From the NCBI GenBank assembly GCA_013403005.1, contig JACBOA010000011.1:1-45958 (forward strand): a stretch of DNA of 45,958 nt, written 5' to 3'. The stretch comes from Methanobacteriaceae archaeon. Its GTDB lineage: Archaea > Methanobacteriota > Methanobacteria > Methanobacteriales > Methanobacteriaceae. Below the pieces are notes generated by a model that did not search any database, was not told the origin of the DNA, and was given only the letters and a program-made list of their open reading frames with translations. The position numbers and the translations under genes are program-made. Below, in pieces: positions 29,156-37,488 of this stretch (positions are counted from its first letter, which is position 1; each line of letters begins with the position of its first letter).

Positions 29156-29529
29156 ATACCACCCATGATCTGGTTGACCTGTTCAGCAATTGATTCCATT
29201 TCAAAGAATATAAGTCCCAACTGAGCTTCAGGTTCAGTTAGTACGGTTAAAATAGCTTTGGGACCTGCGGGAATTAGCACTATGGTCCCTTTTTCAGTCT
29301 TTACAGAAATTTGGCTAACTGAACCCGTGGTCATCTGGCCAGATGCTGCTTCAGCCGCTCCCATGATTGTTGAACACAAAGCTGAAAAAATACGAGCATC
29401 AACATCCGGAGGAGTTCTGGAGTTAATTAAAAGTCCCTCTTTAGAAACTATGCCACATGCTTTTATCTGACCTACCTGCATCAGTGTTGTTAATATGTCA
29501 TCCAGCTCTTCTTTTTTAGTTTTGGCCAT
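29152..29529 (-). CDS. Roadblock/LC7-domain protein
   Basis: A 125-residue single-domain protein with the Roadblock/LC7 (MglB-like) pattern. It has an N-terminal helix 'ELDDILTTLMQV', the strand 'IKACGIVSKEGLLI' and helix 'RIFSALCSTIMGAAEAA'. Then come 'VSVKTEKGTIVLIPAG' type strands (here 'ISVKTEKGTIVLIPAG') and a final helix. In bacteria MglB stimulates and localises the Ras-like MglA. The neighbouring GTPase, overlapping by 4 bases, makes the same kind of pair likely here. GGGGGA precedes the ATG. It is the first gene of the tightly packed part of the operon. Confidence 0.88.
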   Translation of the reverse strand: MAKTKKEELDDILTTLMQVGQIKACGIVSKEGLLINSRTPPDVDARIFSALCSTIMGAAEAASGQMTTGSVSQISVKTEKGTIVLIPAGPKAILTVLTEPEAQLGLIFFEMESIAEQVNQIMGGM

Positions 29530-29644
29530 TTATTTCCCCCGTATTTTTTATTTATTTTACATAATATTAACCATTGATCCCTTAATAATCAATGAAATAA
29601 TCAACAATATCTATTATATCTTAGCTTCTTTTTAGAATTTTCGC

Positions 29645-29962
29645 TTATAATTTCACCATCCAGTATAATTTATAGAAAACATAAATCAATAAAAAGGTCA
29701 GTATTACACTTATAATGATGTATAAATTGTTTAATACTGGAATATCATAAAAATCATCAACGATATTAATGAAAACCGCGCATGAATACAGTATCATAGC
29801 CACTGCAAATATTTGGAAGACCTTAATTGTTTGTGATTTATTTGTAAATAAACGACCCAGTGCTGCAGTTTTATACTTTCTGAGATTTAAAAATATCATT
29901 AAGGGGAAAAAGAACAGTATTCCAAAGAGGAGGATATTGAAAATAGCATTATATATATTCAT
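29645..29962 (-). CDS. Small membrane protein, second of a pair
   Basis: A 105-residue protein with three hydrophobic helices: residues about 7-25, 47-66 and 78-100. A basic loop lies between helices 1 and 2. The frame is open upstream to 30025, but GGTGAGGA lies 5 bases before the ATG at 29962, which is chosen; it then overlaps the preceding gene by 14 bases. It has the same helix layout as that gene, including an IK(V/K)(F/I) phrase opening helix 2, so the two may be distant tandem paralogues forming a hetero-oligomer. Family unknown. It lies 115 bases upstream of the Roadblock gene on the same strand. Confidence 0.65.
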   Translation of the reverse strand: MNIYNAIFNILLFGILFFFPLMIFLNLRKYKTAALGRLFTNKSQTIKVFQIFAVAMILYSCAVFINIVDDFYDIPVLNNLYIIISVILTFLLIYVFYKLYWMVKL

Positions 29963-30293
29963 TTTCCTCACCTTTTTTAAGAACAGTTTGTAATCCATAT
30001 ACAAAATACAAAAGAGAAATAGCATAGAATATGGCTGTTAATTTTAAAATAAACACACTAGGATCGGGAAAAAGAGAATAATAGGTTTGTCCAAGCCAGA
30101 AGAAAAGTGCGCCCACTGCTATTATCAAAAATATTTTCTTTATTTGCTTTTCATGTAAAAAGATCATAGATGAAACAAAATCTTCGCTGTCTAATTGTTT
30201 TAATAGGATTATAGAGTAATAAATAAGTAGAATTCCTAAGGATATGGATGTAATATGTAATATAGCATCGATGAATTCTAACTGGTCAGACAA
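29949..30293 (-). CDS. Small membrane protein, first of a pair
   Basis: A 114-residue protein with three hydrophobic helices (about residues 13-29, 50-68 and 79-98) and a charged C-terminus (KKGEENEYI). The frame opens at a TTG at 30323, but the strong GGGGGAGG lies within that stretch and is 8 bases before a second TTG at 30293, the better start. It overlaps the next membrane-protein gene. No family recognised. Small paired membrane proteins upstream of a Roadblock/GTPase set could serve as its membrane receptor; that is inference only. Confidence 0.6.
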   Translation of the reverse strand: MSDQLEFIDAILHITSISLGILLIYYSIILLKQLDSEDFVSSMIFLHEKQIKKIFLIIAVGALFFWLGQTYYSLFPDPSVFILKLTAIFYAISLLYFVYGLQTVLKKGEENEYI

Positions 30294-30457
30294 GTTAAAT
30301 GCCTCCCCCTTTTCACAATACAATTATTAAATTGTTTTTCAAATAATTTAAATATTTCTTATAGATTTATGAAGATAAAAAAGAGCTAAGCAAAGATATA
30401 ATATTTAAATATTCTTATGATCTCTTAGAGTAGTTTTTCCAATATTCAACCACATAC

Positions 30458-30967
30458 TCAATCCCAATAAACATCAGCTGTTGTGAATACATATTTAGAT
30501 GAAAAAGCCGGGTTAAAAACTGAATTGGTTAAATTTTCTGTTCTAAATGTCTCACAAATTTTTTTCCTAACATAATAATTAATCCTATCTCCTAAACAGT
30601 TTCGATCTGTTTTATCTTTAACCGATGATGAAGAAGCATGTATCCGAAGCTGTATCTTTGTTTTTTGATAAGTGGGGTTAAAACCCTGATTAATATAATC
30701 AATATTAATTATTTTTACACTGGAAGGATTTAAAAGCCTTTGGTGTTCAAAAGCATAATCATCAAAAGTTTTATCAGGGTATATTGCAAATCCATCCGAT
30801 AAAGATCCTTCTAATGCTCCTGCACGTGCAGAACTCATAGCTTGATTCAATTCACTTGAATCCTTAATATTGATGGCTAATGGAAATAAAATCATAATAC
30901 TAAACCCCAATATCATTAGGAATTCAATAGGAAGCTGTCCCTTGAAATCATTTTGAAAACTGCACAT
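30458..30967 (-). CDS. Class III signal peptide (type IV pilin-like) protein
   Basis: A 169-residue secreted or surface protein. The N-terminus 'NDFKGQLPIEFLMILGFSIM' is a class III archaeal prepilin signal: Lys-Gly before the cut, Gln at +1 and Glu at +5 (with Pro in place of the usual Ser at +3), then a hydrophobic helix. The prepilin peptidase EppA normally cleaves before the Gln. Two cysteines (in 'DRNCLGD' and 'KKICETF') could form a disulfide. It is probably a minor pilin or adhesin. It is followed at 164 bases by the small membrane protein pair. Confidence 0.75.
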   Translation of the reverse strand: MCSFQNDFKGQLPIEFLMILGFSIMILFPLAINIKDSSELNQAMSSARAGALEGSLSDGFAIYPDKTFDDYAFEHQRLLNPSSVKIINIDYINQGFNPTYQKTKIQLRIHASSSSVKDKTDRNCLGDRINYYVRKKICETFRTENLTNSVFNPAFSSKYVFTTADVYWD

Positions 30968-31070
30968 GTTACCAACTCATAGGAATTTAACAAGACTTCT
31001 TTTTCTTCTTTTTCTGATTAGGGATACAATGGATTATATTATGAAGTTTCAAATAACCGCTGAAATTTTT

Positions 31071-31529
31071 TTATAAGGATTGATAAAGGATCACTCTGTG
31101 ACCAGTCTGGTTATTTTTTACATTTCGAATCTTGTAAGTTCTGCTAGGCAGCAGTATAACCTTATATTGATTCATCTCGTAATTAGAGATTATTTTAAAA
31201 TAAGAAAATGAATAACCACACTTACCTTTGATTTTGACTAAAACACCTGATTGGTTAGTTTCCACTTCGTAATATGATCCATCAATTTGAGAAGGCATTT
31301 TTATGGTTATTTCATGGCCTTCCCCTCCTGAATATGATTCTTCAATAGCTTGGGCTATCTTTTCTGATATTAAACGTGCTTCTGATAATTGGGAAGTATG
31401 ATGCACTGTTTCAAACCTTTCATTAGCAATGGAGAACACCCCACCCAAGATTGCCAAGAGGAACAAAATCGAGAACACAAAATCAATGTTCAAGGATGCC
31501 TTATCATCTTTAGTAATAGTTAAACCCAT
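31071..31529 (-). CDS. Pilin-like membrane-anchored surface protein
   Basis: A 152-residue protein with a short charged N-terminus, 'DKASLNIDFVFSILFLLAIL', then an extracellular beta-rich region (about residues 35-152). The placement of an acidic residue just inside the hydrophobic helix recalls class III pilin signals, but the Gln is missing, so cleavage is uncertain. It lies 103 bases upstream of the clear class III pilin-like gene in the same direction. No ribosome-binding site is evident at the ATG; a short leader is possible. Confidence 0.6.
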   Translation of the reverse strand: MGLTITKDDKASLNIDFVFSILFLLAILGGVFSIANERFETVHHTSQLSEARLISEKIAQAIEESYSGGEGHEITIKMPSQIDGSYYEVETNQSGVLVKIKGKCGYSFSYFKIISNYEMNQYKVILLPSRTYKIRNVKNNQTGHRVILYQSL

Positions 31530-31589
31530 AAACTTATTAATATATTGGTACTATTAATACTTATCTAAATAAAAATAGGAGGAATTATC

Positions 31590-32165
31590 ATGAAAAACTA
31601 TGAAAAAAATGTTGCAGAAAAAAATAAAGCGTGTGATTTGTTAATTGAATTTAAAGAAAGTGAAAACCCAGGAAATGATTCAATTGATTCATTATTACCC
31701 GAAATTAAAGGAATGGAAGAAATTGAAAAAGTTTTAAATAATACAGAAGCTTATTTTTATATTAAGGAATCAGAATTTTACGATGTTGTTACTGTTGATT
31801 TATATTCCAACCCTATTTTAGCTATTGAGGAATTCAAAAAGACACCTACAATTGCTATAAAGAAAGTAATACCCCTTGATTTAGTTGTGCCTTCGCTTAA
31901 AGAGAATATTATTAGAGATGTTTTGAATTTAGCATCCATTAAAATAAAAAATAATGAATCTTTTACTGTAAAATGTGAAATTCGAAATAAAAGATACATA
32001 AAATCTAAAGAGCAATTGATTTATCAAATAATAGATGAAATCTGTAATAAATTGAAGTACAATTATGATGAAAAAAATCCCCACTGGACAATAATTATAG
32101 AAGAATTTGGAAAAAACACTGGAATTGGAATAAATAAGACTCAAAATATATTCATAAATCAATAA
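31590..32165 (+). CDS. Stand-alone THUMP-domain protein
   Basis: A 191-residue soluble protein with a THUMP RNA-binding domain in its C-terminal half: 'NESFTVKCEIRNKRYIKSKE' and 'PHWTIIIEEFGKNTGIGI'. The N-terminal part fits the ferredoxin-like domain that precedes THUMP in Tan1-type proteins, which assist tRNA modification such as N4-acetylcytidine formation. There is no catalytic domain, so it probably delivers tRNA to a separate enzyme. AGGAGG lies 7-8 bases before the ATG. A T-rich terminator-like region follows. It diverges from the pilin-like genes. Confidence 0.75.
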   Translation: MKNYEKNVAEKNKACDLLIEFKESENPGNDSIDSLLPEIKGMEEIEKVLNNTEAYFYIKESEFYDVVTVDLYSNPILAIEEFKKTPTIAIKKVIPLDLVVPSLKENIIRDVLNLASIKIKNNESFTVKCEIRNKRYIKSKEQLIYQIIDEICNKLKYNYDEKNPHWTIIIEEFGKNTGIGINKTQNIFINQ

Positions 32166-32189
32166 AACGATTGGCACTACTTTTCATAC

Positions 32190-32235
32190 GCTTTTTATTT
32201 ACTTTTCCTTTTTTTATTTTTTTACTTATATCTTT
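32190..32235 (+). terminator. Oligo-T terminator region after the THUMP gene
   Basis: A T-dominated tract with several runs of 5-7 T (for example CTTTTTATT, CCTTTTTTTA and TTTTTTTAC) begins about 25 bases after the stop codon. This is the typical form of an archaeal intrinsic terminator. There is no hairpin. Confidence 0.5.
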
Positions 32236-32313
32236 TTACCTAAGCTGATTCTTCCATAATTTCCTCTTTATTTCCAATTAATCCGTTTAATAAATTCATG
32301 TAATTTTGATGGA

Positions 32314-32871
32314 ATGTCAAAACAAAGAGATAATTTTATTTATAATATCATGGAGATGGATTATAGGGTTTTTGATATGTACAATATATTGCTCTTCAGT
32401 GGTGGGGTATACAAATTTGAACTCCTGGCAGAATACATTGAAGATGTAGGTGGTTTACTAGTGCAGGAAGATCGTCTTCATATATCTCGTGGGAGTTATT
32501 TTCTTTCAGAAGAGATGAGGGTAATTTTAATTGTGCCCCAAAGTGAAATTTCAAGTGTCAAATCCTTTGCCTATGATATAAAAGGAAATATTGAAGAATT
32601 AAAATTAGAAAAAAATCTTGAAAGCAAGCTTAAAAACTCTTTAATTATATACAATATTTTGTCTAAGAAAGAAAATTGGATGGGAATAACTGAAATACTT
32701 GATCAAATACAAAAGGATACTCAAGGAAATTATTATAATGAACTTGAATCAGATATAAAAGATTCCGAACATGATTTGGAAAAGTGTTTAGAATTAATGC
32801 TTTCATTAAAACTCATTAAAAAACGTAAACATAACGAAATTGATGAATATCATCTCGTTCAAAAAAATTAA
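32314..32871 (+). CDS. Conserved-looking protein of unknown function, possible winged-helix C-terminus
   Basis: A 185-residue soluble protein without a family I recognise. The N-terminal 90 residues alternate strands and helices ('YNILLFSGGVYKFELLAEYI' and 'MRVILIVPQSEISSVKSFAY'). The C-terminal 80 residues are helical and charged and end in a strand pair ('LIKKRKHNEIDEYHLV') that suggests a winged-helix DNA-binding fold. There is no signal or membrane segment. The ATG at 32314 has only a weak, close TGATGG upstream. It lies between the THUMP gene and the DUF131 gene, all in the same direction but with gaps. Confidence 0.55.
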   Translation: MSKQRDNFIYNIMEMDYRVFDMYNILLFSGGVYKFELLAEYIEDVGGLLVQEDRLHISRGSYFLSEEMRVILIVPQSEISSVKSFAYDIKGNIEELKLEKNLESKLKNSLIIYNILSKKENWMGITEILDQIQKDTQGNYYNELESDIKDSEHDLEKCLELMLSLKLIKKRKHNEIDEYHLVQKN

Positions 32872-32972
32872 ACTGAGATGTATTTAGTACCATGTTCTGG
32901 ACCGAATTTTTAATAAATGAATTTAGATTTAGGATTTAATTTACTATTATTGGAATAATTTAGTGATAAAAA

Positions 32973-33230
32973 ATGATTAAAGGAGAAAGCCTAATTTTTA
33001 TTGGAATTGCTGCTGTAATACTTGGCATATTACTTATCTTCATAGGCTCAGCTGTTCTATCATCAGGCAAAAACGAAGGCCATAATGAGGTTAAAACAGG
33101 TGGCATTATCCTGATTGGGCCAATACCCATCATATTTGGAAACGACAGAAACACGGTTCTTACAGTTTCATTGGTGGCTATTATAATAATGGTGATATTC
33201 TATCTCCTGTTTTATAGGGGAAGTACCTGA
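32973..33230 (+). CDS. DUF131/TIGR00304 small membrane protein
   Basis: An 85-residue membrane protein. The two hydrophobic helices, about residues 8-28 and 62-82, flank the family signature 'VKTGGIILIGPIPIIFGND'. The family is archaeal and its function is unknown. GTGAT lies 6 bases before the ATG. It is 91 bases upstream of the first glycan-locus gene on the same strand. Confidence 0.85.
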   Translation: MIKGESLIFIGIAAVILGILLIFIGSAVLSSGKNEGHNEVKTGGIILIGPIPIIFGNDRNTVLTVSLVAIIIMVIFYLLFYRGST

Positions 33231-33321
33231 TGATTTTTAATCCCCTAATCCCATCAAAAATCTATCAGAATTTAAATAATTTTTCAGATGATCTAAACAT
33301 AAAGGAAATAAAGGTCTTATT

Positions 33322-34941
33322 ATGAATTTAATCAATTTAAAAGATAAAAAATTCTTAATCGCATTACCTGCATTGGCTGCGCTCTTTATTGCCCTAATTC
33401 CCACCCTGAAATATCAGTGGCCACTGGGTTGGGATATTATTTATCACATACAATACGCCCAAGTATACACTAATTATGGATTCACTCTGACTGATCCTCT
33501 CCTACAATTTCCAGTTGGTAAGAAAATAGGTTATCCTCCTCTGTTTCACTTTTTGATTGCTGTATTGGGGTCAGGGCTTGGGATTGATTATTTCCAGATA
33601 TCTCGGTTCTTACAACCAATTCTGGCCATGTTAGTAGTTTTATCAGTTTCATATGTAGGTTACAAATTTTATGGACCAATTGCAGGATGTGGTGCGGGTT
33701 TCCTAATGTTATCAAGTTATCTGGTGAGTAGGATAATTTTACCCCTTCCTGAGAATTTAGCATTAATATTCCTACCATTGGCTGTTTATTTATATTATAA
33801 ATCTTTAATAAACAGCAAAATTAAGTTTGCTTTTTACAGTGGATTGCTTTTCATAGCAGTAGTTTTGACTCATCAAGCTGCCACTTTATGCCTTTTTTTA
33901 GTGATTGTCAGTGTGACAATTATGGAACTAGTAGTTTATCGAAATTTAGGTGTTTGGAAAAGTATAACTTCCTTTTTCATACCACTTGTATCTTTATTAA
34001 TTACAATTATCATCTTCATCCAAATCTGGGCACCTGAAATCCTGCAAAACATTATTCAACATGGAATTTTTAGCGTAACAGGTTTGAGCACATCTATCAA
34101 TAACCGACCCCTGGGTATTTTCAGTTATTTGGGTAATCTAGGAATTTTAGTGCTGATATTTGCAATCATTGGCTTAATTAACTCATTGAAAAATCATCAA
34201 AAGAAAGATCTGGTCATATTATTATGGACAATTTCCATGCTCATCCTAAGCTATGCATACTTATTCGGAATCAATGTTATTTCATACCGAGTGCTGATAT
34301 ACATTTTAATACCTCTAAGTATATTAGGTGGATCTGGATTTTATTTTGTTTATCTGAAAATAAAAGATAAAGAGATTTTATCTTCAAAAAAAATTCAAAC
34401 ATGCTTTTTAGTTTTGATAATTGGTTTATCCTTACTAAATGGATTTTTAACAGTTGCAAGCCCTAAAATTGCCATTTTTGGAGTTAAAAATGAAATAAAT
34501 ACAGTTCAAATTGCCCCACCATCGAATTCAGAAGTTGATTTGGCCAACTGGTTAAATGAAAACGGGAATAAAAGCCGTTCATTTGTCATATCAAACCAGT
34601 TTACTGGCACATTCTTAGTAACAAAGACAAATATCCCTCTTCACTTTGGGTTTGAGTATTATTCAACTAATGAAAAAGTTCCTATTCAAGGAAAATTTGT
34701 TAATAACAGCCCACTTACTGCCTTCAGAGATGAAAATATTGGATACATAATTTATGATAAGAGATTGATTATTATACCTCCTGAAAACTATCTTTCAATG
34801 CGTATTATTGACTCAGAATTTTACCCACTATATTATTTCACTCAGGATATTGCCACAAATATCAATGAGATCAAACCCGATTTCTCAAGGGTTGTATATG
34901 AAAACCAAGATTTTATTGTTTGTGAAGTAGATTTTAAATAA
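33322..34941 (+). CDS. GT-C-like multi-pass membrane glycosyltransferase
   Basis: A 539-residue protein with about eleven to twelve hydrophobic helices in residues 10-380 and a soluble external C-terminal domain (about 395-539). After the first helix, 'WPLGWDIIYHIQYA' puts an aspartate (D38) in the first outer loop, where GT-C enzymes such as oligosaccharyl transferases and dolichyl-phosphate-sugar-dependent transferases carry a catalytic acidic residue. The WWDYG motif of AglB is absent, so it is unlikely to be the oligosaccharyl transferase itself. It opens a right-going cluster with a dolichyl-phosphate sugar synthase, a likely supplier of its donor. Confidence 0.65.
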   Translation: MNLINLKDKKFLIALPALAALFIALIPTLKYQWPLGWDIIYHIQYAQVYTNYGFTLTDPLLQFPVGKKIGYPPLFHFLIAVLGSGLGIDYFQISRFLQPILAMLVVLSVSYVGYKFYGPIAGCGAGFLMLSSYLVSRIILPLPENLALIFLPLAVYLYYKSLINSKIKFAFYSGLLFIAVVLTHQAATLCLFLVIVSVTIMELVVYRNLGVWKSITSFFIPLVSLLITIIIFIQIWAPEILQNIIQHGIFSVTGLSTSINNRPLGIFSYLGNLGILVLIFAIIGLINSLKNHQKKDLVILLWTISMLILSYAYLFGINVISYRVLIYILIPLSILGGSGFYFVYLKIKDKEILSSKKIQTCFLVLIIGLSLLNGFLTVASPKIAIFGVKNEINTVQIAPPSNSEVDLANWLNENGNKSRSFVISNQFTGTFLVTKTNIPLHFGFEYYSTNEKVPIQGKFVNNSPLTAFRDENIGYIIYDKRLIIIPPENYLSMRIIDSEFYPLYYFTQDIATNINEIKPDFSRVVYENQDFIVCEVDFK

Positions 34942-35143
34942 TTCAAGAGATATATTCGATTTCTAATAGAGAATAAAAAATTTTCATTGCAGTATTAAAA
35001 TTGAAAATCAAAAAGAATTTAAAACAAATATTGCCGGATACCATATAACTTTGAACTAGAACCAATATAAATAAATAAACCATCATCAGTATAAAAATAA
35101 AAAATCATAAAAACTCATGTTTAATAATTATTTAAGTGATTCT

Positions 35144-36271
35144 ATGAAATTATCTGTAGTTATCCCCGCTCTAAACGAAGAAGGAATAGTTGGAAAAACT
35201 GTTGAATCTGTGCCTTTAAAAAAATTAAGTGATGCGGGGTTTGAAACCGAAATTATAGTTGTTGATAACGCATCCGAAGATAACACTTCTCAAGAAGCCA
35301 TGGAAGCCGGTGCAAAGGTTGTTTGTGAAAAAAATCGAGGATATGGAAATGCTTATCTTCGAGGTTTCCGTGAAGCATCTGGAGATATAATAGTAATGGG
35401 AGATGCCGATGGAACATATCCCTTTGACGAAATATTAGAATTTATTCAACCCATTTTAAAAGAAAATGCAGAATTTGTTATGGGTTCCAGATTAAAAGGT
35501 AACATAAAAAAAGGCGCCATGCCTGCCCTTCATAGATACATTGGAAATCCTTTTCTGACATGGGTTTTAAACGCCCTCTTTCATACAGGAATATCTGATG
35601 CTCATTGTGGAATGCGTGCCATGACTAAGGAAGCATGGAATAAAATGGATTTAAAAACACCTGGAATGGAATTTGCTTCAGAAATGGTCATAGAAGCATC
35701 CCGAAAAAATTTAAGAATATCCGAAGTTCCTATTACCTATTACCCTAGAGAAGGTGAATCGAAACTTAGTTCATTTTCAGACGGATGGAGACATCTGCGT
35801 TTTATGATGATGTATCGTCCAGGACCATTTCTGTTCATACCTGGTATTATAGTGCTAATGTTAGGTATACTTCTAACAGGAGTAGCCTTGTTCCAAGGCA
35901 TTTCTCGCATGCATTCATTAATTTTGGGAGGATTGCTCTTACTAATTGGATACCAAATGCTTCTTTCATGGCTTTATTTTGGAGCATTTGGAGCCTCTTA
36001 CGGAATTTATCGTAAAACAAGCCTATCAAAAAAAATAATGAATTACCACTCCCTTGAAAAAGAGCTCATTATTGGAGTATTCTTTTTAGTCTTTGGAGTA
36101 TTAATTGGACTTAATGTACTTTACAATTGGGCTACGGGTGGTTTTGGAGCGCTTTATCAAGTTCAGAGTACAGTTATTGCCATGATTCTATCTATTTTAG
36201 GAATACAAACCATTTTCTCAGGAATGTTTTTAAGTTTGTTATTGTTGAATCAAGTAGATGAGAGTAATTAA
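35144..36271 (+). CDS. GT2 dolichyl-phosphate sugar synthase-like protein
   Basis: A 375-residue protein. Residues 1-230 form a GT2 domain: 'LSVVIPALNEEGIVGKTV', 'EIIVVDNASEDNT', the metal-binding 'VMGDADGTYPF' and 'ISDAHCGMRAMTKEAW'. Four hydrophobic helices follow. This layout fits dolichyl-phosphate glucose or mannose synthases that charge a lipid carrier on the cytosolic face. The frame opens at 35117, but GTGAT precedes the ATG at 35144, where the GT2 fold also begins. It is in the same direction as the GT-C-like gene and 11 bases before a GT4 gene. Confidence 0.85.
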   Translation: MKLSVVIPALNEEGIVGKTVESVPLKKLSDAGFETEIIVVDNASEDNTSQEAMEAGAKVVCEKNRGYGNAYLRGFREASGDIIVMGDADGTYPFDEILEFIQPILKENAEFVMGSRLKGNIKKGAMPALHRYIGNPFLTWVLNALFHTGISDAHCGMRAMTKEAWNKMDLKTPGMEFASEMVIEASRKNLRISEVPITYYPREGESKLSSFSDGWRHLRFMMMYRPGPFLFIPGIIVLMLGILLTGVALFQGISRMHSLILGGLLLLIGYQMLLSWLYFGAFGASYGIYRKTSLSKKIMNYHSLEKELIIGVFFLVFGVLIGLNVLYNWATGGFGALYQVQSTVIAMILSILGIQTIFSGMFLSLLLLNQVDESN

Positions 36272-36282
36272 GTGGAGTTTAA

Positions 36283-37416
36283 ATGAAAATTGCTTTTATT
36301 TATGACACTGTTTATCCCTGGGTTAAGGGAGGGGCTGAAAAAAGAATATACGAACTTGCAAGAAGATTGGTTAAAAATGGGCATGAAGTCCATTGGTACT
36401 CCTGGGGATGGTGGTGGCCAGAAAAAGGCAAAAAAGACATAATATTAGAAGGTATTCACTTGCATGGAGTCGGTCAACCCCACTCTTTATACAATGGAAA
36501 TAAACGATCTATTAAAGAAGCCATTCTTTTCGCTGTGAAACTCTGGCCGCAACTTAATAAAGAAAAATTTGATATCATTGATTGTCAGGGATTTCCATTT
36601 TTCTCCTGTATCACAGCAAAAATCCACTCTATTTTTGGAAAATCTAAATTAATAATTACTTTTCATGAAGTGTGGGGTGATTATTGGTACCAATATTTAG
36701 GGTATTTAGGATTTTTCGGAAAGCTTGTAGAGAAATTCATTTTTCGTTTAACTAACCGAATTATTACTGTATCTTCAAAAACACAGCAAGATCTTCTAAA
36801 ACAAATAAATGCTTCTGAAGCTAAAGTGATTCCCAATGGTATTGATTTTAAGGAAATCATTGAAGTTAAACCACATAAAAATCATCACCAAGTTGTATTC
36901 GCCGGTAGATTGATTAAAGAAAAACGAGTAGATTTGTTAATTAGAGCACTAGCCTTTGTAAAAAAGGATGTGACCAACATTAAAGCCATAATTTTTGGCG
37001 AAGGGCCAGAAGAACAAAAAATAAAAAAACTCGCTGATGAACTCGAATTATCAAATAATATTACATTCAGAGGATTTCTTGAAAACCATCCCGATCTTAT
37101 TTCACATCTAAAATCATCAGAAGTATTTGTATTACCATCCGAAAGAGAAGGCTTTGGTATAATAGTCATTGAATCAAATGCTTGTGGGTTACCTGTAGTT
37201 ATAGTTCAGAGTTCTATGAATGCAGCTGTTGATCTAGTAAACGAGGGAATGAATGGTTTCATAGCAAATTCAACAGTTGAAGATCTTGCCAAGAAAATTA
37301 CCCTAGCCTTGCATGAAAAAAAGAGCATGAGCGATAATTGCATCGCTTTTGCTAAAAAATATGATTGGGATAATATAATCCCAGTTCTTGAAAATTATTA
37401 TTATAACTCCTTATAG
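36283..37416 (+). CDS. GT4-family glycosyltransferase
   Basis: A 377-residue cytosolic or membrane-associated glycosyltransferase of GT-B fold. The N-terminal acceptor domain opens 'MKIAFIYDTVYPWVKGGAEK'. The linker has 'VIPNGIDF'. The C-terminal donor domain has 'VVFAGRLIKEKRVDLLI', 'FGEGPEEQKIKKLA' and the nucleotide-sugar motif 'LPSEREGFGIIVIESNACG' with E-x7-E spacing. Donor and acceptor cannot be told. GGAG lies 6 bases before the ATG, and the gene is 11 bases after the dolichyl-phosphate sugar synthase, so the two are co-transcribed. Confidence 0.9.
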   Translation: MKIAFIYDTVYPWVKGGAEKRIYELARRLVKNGHEVHWYSWGWWWPEKGKKDIILEGIHLHGVGQPHSLYNGNKRSIKEAILFAVKLWPQLNKEKFDIIDCQGFPFFSCITAKIHSIFGKSKLIITFHEVWGDYWYQYLGYLGFFGKLVEKFIFRLTNRIITVSSKTQQDLLKQINASEAKVIPNGIDFKEIIEVKPHKNHHQVVFAGRLIKEKRVDLLIRALAFVKKDVTNIKAIIFGEGPEEQKIKKLADELELSNNITFRGFLENHPDLISHLKSSEVFVLPSEREGFGIIVIESNACGLPVVIVQSSMNAAVDLVNEGMNGFIANSTVEDLAKKITLALHEKKSMSDNCIAFAKKYDWDNIIPVLENYYYNSL

Positions 37417-37488
37417 AAGACCAAAAATTAGAATCTCACAATAATACAATAATAATTCAATAAATTAAATATTTTTATGAGGGAGATT

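Noticed and set aside
29645..31529. An archaellum or complete type IV pilus operon.
   Set aside because: Only pilin-like subunits and small membrane proteins are present. There is no secretion ATPase, no FlaJ/TadC-type platform protein and no prepilin peptidase.
33322..34941. AglB oligosaccharyl transferase.
   Set aside because: The multi-pass topology and acidic first loop fit GT-C, but the WWDYG motif that defines the oligosaccharyl transferase is absent and the C-terminal domain is too short.
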